Positions 11,601-23,148 of a stretch of DNA of 64,000 bases are shown here, in pieces. The position numbers and the translations under genes are program-made. The stretch covers positions 21,816,289 through 21,880,288 of the forward strand of contig NC_068972.1 in the NCBI RefSeq assembly GCF_016808095.1. Reading direction: 5' to 3'. The notes under the pieces were generated by a model. The model did not search any database and had not been told where the DNA came from. It saw only the letters and a program-made list of their open reading frames with translations. The stretch comes from Vigna angularis. Lineage: Eukaryota; Streptophyta; Magnoliopsida; Fabales; Fabaceae. Numbering within the stretch: the first letter of the stretch is position 1; each line of letters opens with the position of its first letter.

Positions 11601-14600
11601 CAGTCGATTGAAATTTGACCTGACAAGATAAATGTTTTATGTTGTTACTAGCATGCACAGTCCTAGAATCATACCAATCCATTGAAATACAATATCAATG
11701 TTCTAGATACAAGAAATTAGGTCACCTTGTTTATTTACTTAAATATAAATGTAGCGACTGAGAAGAAAATTCAAAAAAAGAAAATACATTTCTGAAAGTT
11801 TACTAATAAGATATTACTGTGTATGAGAGATTTTCATATATTATGAAACTGACATGAATAATTGTTAAAAATGAGCATTGAATTGATATTGGATTTTAGG
11901 GTTTAGGGTTTAGATGATGGATTTTATAGAAATAACCTTGACATGGATTCAATTGCTTAACATGAATCTAGAGATTATTATTGCAATTTATGTACCAATT
12001 GCAATCATTAATCAATTACACAAGTTTGCAGAACAGGTGTAAACCTAGCTAAGTATCACCGTTGCACAGTACACATTGCCCATTAAGAATTTGTAAAGAT
12101 ATCAAAACGCCCACAAAAACCATTGGGGTTATAACTTATAAACCCACTCTTTCAAGAAGAGGACACTAACGGGTAGGCTGTTAAAGCACTCTAGAGGATG
12201 AAACATCAACAAATATAAATCTGCCAGTTCATCACATCCACTCAATGAATGTTAGAAAGGAATATTCAGTAGAATCCAATGATGAATTTTTCCAATTCAA
12301 TGACTAGGAATCGTACATATGTGTATTTCACAAATATAAAATACTAAAAATCTGAGGTTATAATCTTTGCTGAATTTCTACACGTGAATGCAGCCACTAC
12401 AAGACAGCCATCGGCTTATGATAATTGGCGGCACACATAGGATATAAATTCATTAGACACATTTGGTGCAGCAGATTGAATGCAATCACTAACATCAAGA
12501 AAAAAGATATTTTGGAAGAGGACAGAGGTATAAAAGCACGTCAATTAAATGATAAGTATTTTGAAAATTCATATATATGTCATAATTTATTTCCACATCC
12601 ATACATTGGTCTAGAAAAAAAGCTCCAACATTAATATCCTCCTTTATTTCAATTATTCTTCTGCATTTCCCTCCATCACACTGATTTAGTTTCAACAGAA
12701 TATTCCCGAACTTTCATTCACAAATCATGTGATAACTTTTTAATTCACATACCTTTTTATTGAAAAACTCAGCCTCGTATAACACAATATTTTAATCAAC
12801 TACATGCACATAAAAGTTGTCGGTATAACAAACCAGGCATTACAAAGAAGAAAAGTGGTTACAAGAATGTGAATAAAAGAGGCAAGATGACCTTACCCAC
12901 GGTTATACAGAATACTGTGGATCAGATTGACCCCACTTCTATGATCAATATATGGCATGAAGCACTCATCCATTATTGATAATGCAACAGCGAGCTTAGA
13001 ATTACATTCAACCATATGAGGTTTTATCTGAGAAGCATCAATGCCAGCCTCTGACCGCCTAATAAAAGTCCAGGAATACCCATCTTCAATTTCATGTCTA
13101 ACCCCCAGGAGCATTTCAAGTCCCTCAGATAACTAGAGGACAAAATGAAAAAATAAAATTAGTTTGTTTACAACGACAAGAAAATATGCTCCAGATTTAG
13201 CAACAAATACAATGAACCAGGAAGCAACAAATCATTGTAACAGTTACTAATAAATATTGCAACTCGAAAGCTTGATACAATTCAATTTACAACACCAAAT
13301 AATCAATCATCAACTAATTACAAGAAGCAATCAAGATTAAAGAACATGGAAACCAGCTCATACCTCTTGACATCTGTTTCCACAAAAGATCACATCACTG
13401 TAATCAGTAGTATTGCAATCATTTGCCTCAATGCAGGATCTGTGATCTACAAAAGTAAAAAAAAAATATATTCATTTCAATCAAGGAAAAGCTACTGGTA
13501 CTCCAATTGAGAAAAATGAGTATCTGCTGAACAAAAGCTTATATGTATGTATAGGACATACATTTTTTCTCACATAGTCGGCACGTGAGTAATTTTGACA
13601 CAGCAATATCATCATCACTATCCTTTTGGTCTGAACATCCATTAACTGACCCACAAAATTTGCAACAGCAATAAATGCAGTGCCAATCACCAGATGGAAA
13701 CTTCTGCAAGCCGCAAACAAAAAAAGATCATTTACTTGCCACTACAATATTTTCCATATGCAGAAATGACAAGGAAAAACTAAAGATATAGAAACAACAA
13801 GAATTTCCCATTATTTCTCACAAAATGTTACATGCATATCCATCTCAAATTTTCTAATAATAAATATTTATCTTCAGTAAACGATACTTAAGTTTTCTAG
13901 GTAGTGAACCACTCATCTAAGCCAGAACCAACCAATATAAGCGACTGGGAACCACGTGTTATCAGTCAAAATATGCAGATCTTATCAGCTTTGGAATTCA
14001 AGAAAACAATACGACAATTAAGAAGTAAAAAGATAGAAAACACACTAGTTTCCAGAAATGCAATAAAAATTACACCTAGTTAGAATAAATTCAAGTCATT
14101 TATCTGTCATGACTCATGAGACACTAAATGATATGTGACAACTAGATAATGCATAATACACCGAGTTATCTATCCTAATAAGAAATTCAAAATGAAACAG
14201 ATCTACTTATAGATCAATTATATAGAGATCACTTTAAAATGGCAATGAGCGCCATACTTGTATATCCAAGCAGTCTTGATGGAATGTTGACGGGCAACCA
14301 TCACAACATATCAGGTCTCCACCATCTCCACAGACCCCACAAGTATCATCATTCGGATCCTCACCCGCAACATCAACAAAATGAAAACCATGACGTTCAG
14401 ATTCATCTTGCTTATTCCACGAATCTAGCAAACACTGTAAAAGAGACTTTCCTTCCTCCACATATATATTTTGAAGGGGATCAGCAAATTTTCTTCCTGC
14501 ATGAACTTCAAATTCTGAAATTGTAATGATTTTATCACAGCAGCCACAATGAATGCCGTCTCCTGTGATCTTACCCTCCAGTGCTGCACTTTTATCTTCG

Positions 14601-16156
14601 GGTGCCTTATAATGAACCTTCCCATTTAGAAGGACTGTGCCCAAATCAATCATCCAGGCAAGCAAAGTTCTTTTTCCACTGTACAGTACATATCCCTCAG
14701 TTTCTGAATCTATCTCCTTAGCATTACGAACCAATGGACCACTTCGCAGCTTATTTTGTGTTTTGTGTCGCTTATGATCCCTCACAAGAACTGGCATCCT
14801 GTTCGGTGACATAGAATCTATGTCTCCAGGTGACCGTTTCCTTTTCATTTTCCTCTTCACTGACTTACCCACGGCTGCACCAGAACCTGACCTTTCTTTG
14901 TTTTTGTTCCCACCCTTTCCCCCTTTCTTTACTGATTTAACTTTCCCGTTTCTTTGCTTTTTAATTACCTTAGTGAGTATTTGGAAATCCTCTGCTGCTA
15001 TTGGTGTAAATTTGAAGCCTGGCCCATATGCCTTACCTTCACCATTACCAGCTTCATAATACTCTTTAAGCCTTTTGTAGGCCAAGGTGATTGACCAGTG
15101 TGTGTGTCCGTCCAGACTAACATAAACTGCATCATGGTACTCTCTACCATTCCTAGGTCTATAGTCAACTGTCCAGCCGGCAGCTGAGAGAATTTCCTTT
15201 ATTTGATCCCTCACTAACTGCTTAACTCTATTTCTTCCACTTTTCTCAGTGACAAGTGCATTCTCAGTTTTTGATCTTACTGGTGAGGCCACCACATTGT
15301 TGCCAGTTTCCAAAGCCTTAGTAAATTTAGACTTCTTGACAGGAGAGACTTCCTTCTTTTCTAACTCATCCCCAGCAGATTTACTTGAATCTGCATCATC
15401 AATTGCATTCACATTAGCATCATGTCTCATAGTTAAACCCTTTTTATCTTTTCGAAGGGCAGCCTTTTCTTTTCTATTAGGCACCACCACATGGTTTTGT
15501 TTGCTGGCAAGAGGGGGTCTTCCACGCTTACGTGGCAACTGATGAACTGGTTGATCTTCCACTTCCAACTTTATTTTGGGAGGCCGCCCACGCTTCCGTT
15601 TCAAATTCCCCGTTCCATTCCCTGCATTCTTCACCTTAGCTTTATCATTCTCATAACTATCGCCCAAAAACTCACCAGCTTCTTCACATTCCGTCTTAAC
15701 TTTCACACTCTCAACCCCACTACATTCTCTATCACTCTCAGAAACAACATCCTCATTCTCTCCATAATACACTCTTCTATCCTTCCCCCCCTTAGACCTT
15801 GAGCGCAACACTCGACCCCCAACCAGTCCCTCGTTATTTGAACCTTGCTCCTTCTTTGCCTTCTTATCTACCTCAGCTACTACAATATCACCCCCACCAC
15901 TAAAACAACCCCTACCACTCCCATTCTCTTCCAAGTCAACCTCTCCACTTGCACTCACATTCAAATCAAAGCCACATTCTTCTTTAACATCACGTGCAAC
16001 TTCATCCTTCTTCTCAATCGTTGAGTTCTGCACCTCCAAACCCTCACCATCCTTAGCAACAGCCTCGCTCTTCACAACAACTTTTCTCTTGCTAACAACT
16101 TCTTCGCCTCCAGAAACCGCCCCCAATCGCGCCCGCGATCTCAGCCCCTCTCTCAT
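8678..16156 (-). CDS. IDM1-like PHD-finger / GNAT acetyltransferase (8 exons)
   Basis: I reconstruct eight coding exons on the minus strand: 16156-14258, 13703-13562, 13446-13364, 13132-12897, 11619-11533, 10705-10606, 9960-9747 and 9627-8678. All introns begin GT and end AG, and the exons total 3,711 nt, an open frame of 1,236 residues plus stop. Visible parts: an EAR-like FDLNV (63-67); two AT-hooks KRKRGRPPK (186-194) and PRKRGRPPL (208-216); an MBD-like region (about 310-395); a TIFY-binding-like region (about 497-552); a C4HC3 PHD finger (C606, C609, C618, C621, H626, C629, C642, C645) split by intron 1; and a GNAT fold with the acetyl-CoA loop RRQGMCRRL (835-843). The last exon encodes a long acidic, low-complexity tail. 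In Arabidopsis the related IDM1/ROS4 acetylates histone H3 and promotes active DNA demethylation; orthology to IDM1 rather than its paralogues is not settled. The product is expected to be nuclear. Confidence 0.9.
11893..11913 (+). repeat. Short interstitial telomere-like repeat
   Basis: TTTTAGGGTTTAGGGTTTAG lies inside the fourth intron of the IDM1-like gene, about two and a half copies of the plant telomere unit TTTAGGG. Such short tracts are common in plant introns and leaders, and I see no further structure. Confidence 0.6.
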
Positions 16157-16630
16157 TTCTCACGGAACCCTAATTCCAGAAACACCGTACAGTATAGTTA
16201 TTAGGGTAAACCAAAACAAAACCCAACCGCAAAAAATACCGATTCCATTCTGACCAGAAAAACTACAGGTACAGTTGTGCAGATGAAGCAAAACGCATGT
16301 GAGGTATGTTTCCCAATCAGCCTCTGAAACCGGCCACAAAAAGAAGAGCGTTAAAGAGAAATCGAATAGAAAAAACAGATCAACATGAAACGCTTGCAAA
16401 GGTTTGGAAGCTTACCAATGTGGTAGAATTTGCAAGAAATTCTACGAGACCTGGAACTCCAAGCAATGAATCATTCGGTCCCGTCGAAGTAGAAAGCGTA
16501 TGGCGTACCAAGATTGCTTTGGAATTGAAGGTTTTAGAGTGAGAAAGAGAAGAATAGAGAGAGACAACAAGAGGGGTTTAGGAGAGTGAGAGAGAAGACG
16601 CACAATTGACAATACAAAAATAAATATATA
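16157..16630 (-). promoter_or_regulatory. 5' UTR, UTR intron and TATA-like box of the IDM1-like gene
   Basis: Upstream of the ATG on the minus strand there is a CT-rich leader (about 16470-16600). A good donor (GTAAG at 16415-16411) and an acceptor after TTCTGGTCAG (AG at 16251-16250) suggest one intron of about 165 bp in the 5' UTR. A TATA-like TATATTTA lies at about 16621-16630, giving an expected start near 16590-16600. Leader introns are common in plant housekeeping genes. All of this is inferred from signals only. Confidence 0.5.
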
Positions 16631-16639
16631 CGGTGAGAG

Positions 16640-17790
16640 AGCGCGTGTTCCGACTTTCCACTTTCTTTCTTCTCTTTTTATTTTTTTGGTAAACTTGGTA
16701 ATCAGATATATGGTGCCAATTTGATTTTCATAATATATTAATGTCTTTTGGCATTTTCTATTAAAAAGAGGCATTTTATTTTATTTAAAATAAGAGGAAA
16801 AGATAATTGGTTTTTTTTTCCGTTGAAGAAAGAAGTAGAAGATATTCTGTTTTCATATTTTAGTGGGAAAATAATAGAATGGTATATATGGTTGTTTTGT
16901 ATGGTGGTGGTGACGGTGAGTTCTTAACTATTGGCGGCACTCGTGGTGGTTCCCATCTGCGTTGTCCAAACCTAAAACCCTCCCTATTTTGCAGTCCTAT
17001 TTCGTCAACTCCAAGAACCTTTTATCTCTCTTTCCGACACTGCCATATTTAAACTCCGCATTTCTTTCCTCTTGCTCAATTTATTAATGCTAAAATCATC
17101 CAAAACTATTTTCCTCCTTTTAGAAATTATTCAACAATTTCGATAATTGGGATAGTTCACGTACCAACGTCTTAGAGGTAAATATAAGAAATTTAATTTT
17201 CTTGTATTTCAGTTGAAAATAATATAGTCTTTTAAATTATTTTAATGACGTTCTCTTAGATGGTTTGAATGGTTTACATATGAATATTATAGAAATATAC
17301 AAATTTTTCGATGATTCCAACTCCTTCCGAACAAATCCCCCGAAACAAATGAATATGTTATTTTATTCATTAAAGAAATTATAGGGATTCATATAGACCG
17401 ATACATGCAAATAAACAAAGTATAAGTAGATATGGGAGATGGATAAAAGAATAATTAATCTTATTAATCTTAACTGAAAATAAAATGCTAGATTCTATAA
17501 GATCTAAATTAAAATAGAATCCTGTTATCAAAATTTTATAAGATTTTAAAATAAAAACAAAAATATGTTCGTATTATCCTTGTCAAAATAATAACTAAAT
17601 CAGAACTTGGTCGTTCAATCTTTCTTCTATAAAACTTTTTTTTCTTCTCTTAAACTCTAAAACCCTAAAATTATATTATTTCATCTTTTTGTAGAAAAGT
17701 TCTACAAGGTTAATATCACACGTAAACAAGAGAAAAGAAAAATAAGAGGAAAAAAATCAAGAAAGAAAATCAAGAAAGGAAAAACTTATT
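16640..17790. other. AT-rich spacer without recognisable genes
   Basis: Between the IDM1-like promoter and the copia LTR remnant I see only AT-rich sequence with short ORFs lacking family signatures. A slightly GC-richer patch at about 16900-17060 (GGTGGTGGTGACGG and a pyrimidine-rich run) could be an old promoter or gene fragment, but nothing identifies it. Confidence 0.5.
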
Positions 17791-17794
17791 ATTA

Positions 17795-18447
17795 ATATAT
17801 TTAGTAACGCAGAAAGGTTGGTACAATGATAAAAAAAACAATAGCACCAACAAAAAATATTAAAATATGTAACGGAAATAATTCTCTTAAATTTGCCGAA
17901 ATTTATCAAGAGCAACAAATAGAAAAAGATAATTATAATAAGTAAAAACTTTCTCAATATGAAAAGTGAAAACTAACTAGCGCAAGTCCTTAAATCAACT
18001 TCTACTAAGTTCAAATATTGGTACAAGAGAATTAAATCAAAACAAGTGTAAATAACCAACCAATACATCAAAGTAATAATACTTTCAAATACGAAGAACA
18101 AATAAAGAGAAATCTAAAATAGAGTAATAGTGTGAGACTCATTTCTCTAACATCAAACCTTCAATTGATTATTACAACGGTCAAAATGAAGAATCCTATG
18201 TCGTGAATTTGTTGTCAAAATTTCAATCTGATCCAATAATGAACAAAGCAAGAATCGCAATTTTATTGAGGTGACTCAGTAAATATGCCAACAAGTTTTC
18301 TCTTTATTTTCTCTCTTCCAATGAAGATGACTTACACATGCACTCTCTTGACCTAAAATACCTTATCCACTTCGGTTAAATAGTACAACAAAATGGGATT
18401 AGCTAGGTCGAGCTTTGTACATAAATAGTTAGAAGCCCAACCTAACA
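17795..18447 (-). mobile_element. 3' LTR of the decayed minus-strand copia element
   Basis: On the minus strand an LTR starts TGTTAGGTTGGGC at 18447, directly after the end of the pol remnant and a purine-rich stretch. Its U5 half (17810-18060) is similar to 22090-22380, which I take as part of the other LTR of the same element. The left end is approximate. Confidence 0.5.
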
Positions 18448-18642
18448 CGTTTCCCATCTCACAACTATGTGGAGGTGACCACCAATTTGACGATCTCAAA
18501 ACAACCTTCAAACGTCTTCCTTAACAGTGCCTTAATCATCATACTAGCACCATTGTCATCTATATGAACTTTATCCAACTTCAACAACTTTATAATGAAA
18601 AATTGAATTTTTACCAAGTTGGATAACACTTTGACTATCCAC

Positions 18643-19692
18643 TGTTAGCAAAATGATGAAGATGAAGTTTTGATGATGTCCAAATCAAGTCAAGATATAT
18701 CGAGATTCAAGAAGATCCTTTGAAGACTTGTTTTGCTATTAAAAGCTTTTGTAATAATTGTAGTTTAATGTTAAGGACTTAGATTTGTAGTAGGTTTTGA
18801 TTCTTGTACTTTCATACTTTGTATTTGCGGTTAAGAATAAAAAACACACGGTTTTAATCGATTAAATCAAGTATTAATCGATTAAAACGTTGCAGGTGCT
18901 GAAAACTCAACTGGCACGGAAATAATCAATTAATACCTATTTTAATCGATTAGTTAATCGATTAATCCTTAAAATAATCGATTAAAGGTGATCGTTGGAG
19001 TTTTCTGACTTTTGAAAACTAGCCGTTGTACTCATTTTAATCGATTAACACTTGTATTAATCGATTAAAAGCGTTAAATGGCTGAAAACGAAGAACGAAA
19101 GAGTATTTGCGTGAGTCTATAAATAGGCTCTCATTTTCCATCAACAGCAACTCTTCCCTTGTGCTCTAGTACTAAAAAATCATTGAGACTTGTGTGTTCC
19201 TGTTCGGCTTGTGAAACTCGTGTCTGTGGAGTTGGTGAAGTGTTGCTACAGTGACAGAGGAAATAGCTGGTTCATCCTTGGTGTGTCTAAGGAGGTGTTC
19301 GGAAGAGGAAGTTCATCCTTCGTGAAGTATTCAGAGGAGGTGTTCATCCTTTGTGAAGACTCAAAGGAGGTGCAGGTTCATCTCTTGTGGTATCAAGAGA
19401 GGTGGTTTCTAAACTTTTACAAATTGTTTCTATGTGATTGTAATTTGTAATTGTTTTATGAATAGTAAACTGTTTATCTTGTTTTGAGATAAGCGACTAG
19501 ACATAGGATCGGTAAAATCCGAACCAGGATAAAATTATCTGTGCAAATTTCTCTGAACCTTACTCTCTTTTTTTGTTATTATTATTTTCTTGGTAAGTTT
19601 AATTGAGTAGAAATTAAAAGGCACACGTTCGTATTAAAAACCCTCTTGGTTTGTTATTCCACGCTAATCATTCCGCTGCAGCCGCTCTGACA
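18643..19692 (+). mobile_element. Solo copia LTR with AATCGATT array
   Basis: The LTR starts TGTTAGCAAAATGATG and ends GCTCTGACA. It has eight TTAATCGATTA-type sites, some mutated, at 18855-19067, a TATA box TATAAATA at 19118-19125, and a U5 block containing GAACCAGGATAAAA (about 19522). It sits in the minus-strand copia pol remnant; joining the two flanks restores a frame reading PYVDSQS, so the insertion point is precise. I see no clear 5-bp target duplication. The ORF at 19190-19450 lies in the transcribed R-U5 part and is not a gene. Confidence 0.7.
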
Positions 19693-20724
19693 ATATGGAT
19701 AGTTATTTTTCACAAAACCAAGCTCCTGTAAGAAATTTTTCAACCATAGTAAACTCCTATAATGGCAATGATCTTTGCCCCTGTAGTAAACAATGTTACA
19801 CACTTATATAGTCTTGATTGTCAAGCCACAACTCCCATTGTAAACTTAATCAAATAGTAAAGTGGACTTTTTGGAATAAATGTCTCTCGTCATATTTGAG
19901 CTTGAGTAACGCATCAAAGTAGGTTTATCACCTCATAAACAAAGTCTCAAAATACTAGTACCACGAAGATACCTAAAAATCAATTTCATAGCATTTTAAT
20001 GCTCTTTACTTGAATTTGATAGAAATCAACTTATTGTACCAACAACATGTGAAATATTTAGTCTTTTACATACCATTGCATACATCTAATTGTTCATTGC
20101 AAATGCATAAGGAACTTTTTTTAACACTTATTTAAAGGACTATGTTGTACATTCAATTTAAAATGAGTAAGAGGAATGTTCACAACTTTAGTATTTTTCA
20201 TCTAGGATCTCTAGAACAACTTCTTGATGTAGTGTTCTTGTGACAACCAAATCCTTTTTCTTTTCTATCACGTGAAATACTTATGTCAAGAATCTTTTTA
20301 TTAACTCCTAAGTCTTTCATGGCAAAAGACTCACCAAGTGTCTTTTTAACTTGTTAATTCTAAAAATATTTTTCCAACAAGAAGTATGTCATCAACATAC
20401 AACAACAGGATAACAAAGTCATCATTAAATAACTTCTTAACAAAGACATAATGATAAGAAATAGTCCTTTTGTAATCTTTATCACACATAAATAACTCAA
20501 ACTTCTTGTACTAGTGTCTTGGAGCCTCTTCCAAACTACATAGACTCTTTTATCGATGTCGTATCCAATCAAATAAATAATTTAAATACTTCGAGTTCTT
20601 CCAAGGTCATCTCCCAATGACCATTATTTTCTATCAAAGGTTCCAAACACAATATAATGGAGGAGTTTTTTGGCATACTCAACATAATAATTGAATAAAA
20701 TAGTAGATCGCAAATTGACTCCCT

Positions 20725-21679
20725 TGTTAGAATGCAACTCATTCGAGGTTACAAAATTAGTGCTCTGTTATGTTAACTCTTAATCCACTCATTTTCAATC
20801 AATTAAGCGAAGATTAACAACAATTTCATTATACATTTAAGTAATGCACACATAAATTAATCTCACGCAAAAAATAAGCTTTTGTGACTATGCCAATAAC
20901 ATAACCTACATTCATTAAGCGTGAATAAAATGTGAATTAAACACTAATATACCCACTACATATTATGCATGCACTGATTCCTTCATTAGCCATAGAGATT
21001 AAGATATGAAAAGTCAACCAGAATAGAACATAATATAAAATGATTGAACAAATACCTCAAAGCATCATGAATTCTCGCAAGGGAGTCAATACAAAGTTTA
21101 GCTCTCCATACAAATAGAGTTACAACACAATAAAACGAAAATAATCTTCAACAAACATAAGAGAAGAGCGAAGAAATGTGAACCAAAGCTAGAAACATGA
21201 AATATTGTAGAGAAATGTGAAAAACTCATGTTAGGTGTTGTTCTAATGTGCAAAAAATGTGAAAACCCCTTGGGAGTTGTTCAAAATGTAAAAGAAAACA
21301 TAATGGAAGGAGAGTGAGACGTGGTCACCTTAGACCTCAAACAAAACCCTAAGTTGTTATGGGCCTAGGCCCATTCTAGCCCACAGAAACAAGACAAAAC
21401 TAAGAAAAGACGAAAATGATCCAAATAATTCTAAAGATGAAAATGCCCCGGACTGTGCTGAAGTGGGAAAACTTCTTCAGTCCAAGTCTAAGCTCAACTT
21501 CACACTAATCCTGAAAATAATTAATAAACAAAACTTAGACCAAGTGAATTCAAATTAATTAAAATCCTAATTATTGGCCTAATAAAAGTCCAATTAATGA
21601 AAATGCACTAAGGCACAAATAAACAATTAAGATTGATACAAAAAGCTAAAAAAAATAGGGAAAAATAATGGCTCATCAC
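20725..21679 (-). mobile_element. Solo LTR, minus orientation, inside the copia RT remnant
   Basis: On the minus strand a 955-bp unit starts TGATGAGCCATTATTTTTCC and ends GCATTCTAACA. Copia RT homology stops at one side and resumes at the other. The sequence is non-coding, with a GGCCTAGGCCCAT palindrome at about 21362-21374. Type is probably Ty3/gypsy from its overall look; a clean target duplication is not visible, so borders may be off by a few bases. Confidence 0.6.
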
Positions 21680-21844
21680 TCTTCCTCAACTTACACATAA
21701 TTTTCCTTTCCTTAAACAAGAAAACCACCAAGCTGTGTCATGTAAATCTCTTCCTTCGAATTACCCTTAATGAAAGCTATCTTCACATCCATCTACTTAA
21801 CCTCAAAATCAAAAGTATCAGATCAACCCACAAAATATTAAGTT

Positions 21845-22050
21845 AGATTTTTTAAGTTTACTATAGGCAACGATTTATTATTTAGCCAACACTTGACATA
21901 AAGTATCGACATCTTACACATTGTTGCCATTGGAAGTCTTGAAGTCACGCTTATACAATGGTTGCCTATACTATGTTTAGGCAACACTTTTATACTCATA
22001 GTCTAGTTTAGTGTTGCCTAAAATCAAAATTGGTGTAATGCATCTTTGTT
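21845..22050. repeat. Possible MITE with GGCAAC-type inverted ends
   Basis: The stretch begins near TTTACTATAGGCAACG and ends near GTGTTGCCTAAAATC, with further GTTGCC/GGCAAC copies inside, so the ends are inverted repeats. It replaces the gag to RT interval expected in the surrounding copia remnant. No coding capacity. Confidence 0.4.
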
Positions 22051-22084
22051 TTTACCTACATTATTCAAACAAGTAAATATAGCC

Positions 22085-22385
22085 ACAAGTCAATGAGCTT
22101 CAATATCACTATAATGAGGAAACAATAACAACAACCAAAAATATCAAAGTATGCAATGAAACGATTTCCCCAAAATTACAAGAATTTATGAGAAGCAACC
22201 ACAATAGAAAAAGGCAATAATAATCCCAAAAGAGAAATCACCAATATTTTTAACGTGGGAGAATCCTTTCAATGTGAGAAGTAAAAAACCCTCTGATAAA
22301 GGCCAATAAATTAAGCTTCACTAAGATCAAATATGGATACAAAAGAGTCAAATTAAAAGCACAAACAAATGTCTAAAACGTGTTA
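22085..22385 (-). mobile_element. 5' LTR fragment of the decayed copia element
   Basis: The segment aligns by eye with 17810-18060 (shared AAYAATARCAMCAACMAAAAATATYAAARTATG-like pattern and later TTCACTAAGATCAAATATGG versus TTCTACTAAGTTCAAATATTGG). It is on the right side of the minus-strand pol remnant, as a 5' LTR should be. The outer part is lost. Confidence 0.45.
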
Positions 22386-23148
22386 TCAACACCCAATTTT
22401 CGTCCAAGTGAAAAAATATCTTTTTGAAAAAATAAAAAATATGTTTTTAACAGTAAATAAAAAAGGGAGAAGTAAGTCTTCTTTAGAGATTTCCAAACTT
22501 TAAATTTAGAAGAAGAAAAAAATTGAAAAAATAATAATAAAAATAAGGAGAAAAAAAAGAAGGGGAACCAATTTTGTTTTTTAATTATCACATCCCTTTT
22601 CGTTAACCCAACCGCCTAATGGTTTTATGCATATATTCACCCCACTCTTTGTTTTTTACACTTCTCATAGAACATGTTAGAAGATATTTTGAAATCTCTG
22701 TTTTTAGATAAAATACAATTTTAATAATTAGAATCAATATTGTTAATAATAATTAGATTCAATATCTCTACATTATGTTATGACTTGATTTTTGTGATGT
22801 GTTACATCCAAATTTTTTTAAATTTTTTTATTAGAGGAAGATATGATTCTACTAATTAAAAACAATATTTGTATAATAATTAGAATAAATATACCAAATA
22901 TCATGCTATGATTTAATTTGTATAATGTGTTGTCATCAAAACTTATTCCTTCACTATATTGTTTATTTATAATTAAAAGGCTAATATTACAATTGTATTA
23001 CAACGTGGGCATGTATATATATACACTTTAAAGTGAAAGATGGGGATTCTCTACATTTCTCTCTTTCTTTTCTAACACCACTCACATAGACACTCCTCCT
23101 TTTTTTACTTTTGGGAGAAAGAAAAATATAGAAAAGGAGATAAAAAAA

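Larger units (their letters stand above)
18460..21840 (-). pseudogene. Copia pol pseudogene (RT-RNase H), interrupted twice
   Basis: Minus-strand fragments in shifting frames give an RT N-terminal part with MDVK.AFI and EEIYMTQ (21840-21680), a palm segment with YKKFELFMCDKD and LLLYVDDILLVGK (about 20560-20370), a KDLG-like segment (about 20310), then RNase H pieces including DSQSVIQLGKNS (about 18640-18600) and an end resembling FEGC.EIVKLVVTST (about 18480). Stops and shifts are frequent, so it is dead. Two other retroelement LTRs sit inside it: a plus-strand copia LTR at 18643-19692 and a minus-strand LTR at 20725-21679. Upstream gag, protease and integrase regions are missing. Confidence 0.75.

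Noticed and set aside
12425..12695. Two short ORFs of 66-69 codons
   Set aside because: Lie in an intron of the IDM1-like gene and lack any known motif.
14239..15802. Several plus-strand ORFs of 79-103 codons
   Set aside because: Antisense shadows of the large first exon of the IDM1-like gene; no family resemblance.
19190..19450. 86-codon ORF in a leader-like region
   Set aside because: Lies in the R-U5 part of a copia LTR and has no similarity to known proteins that I can recognise.
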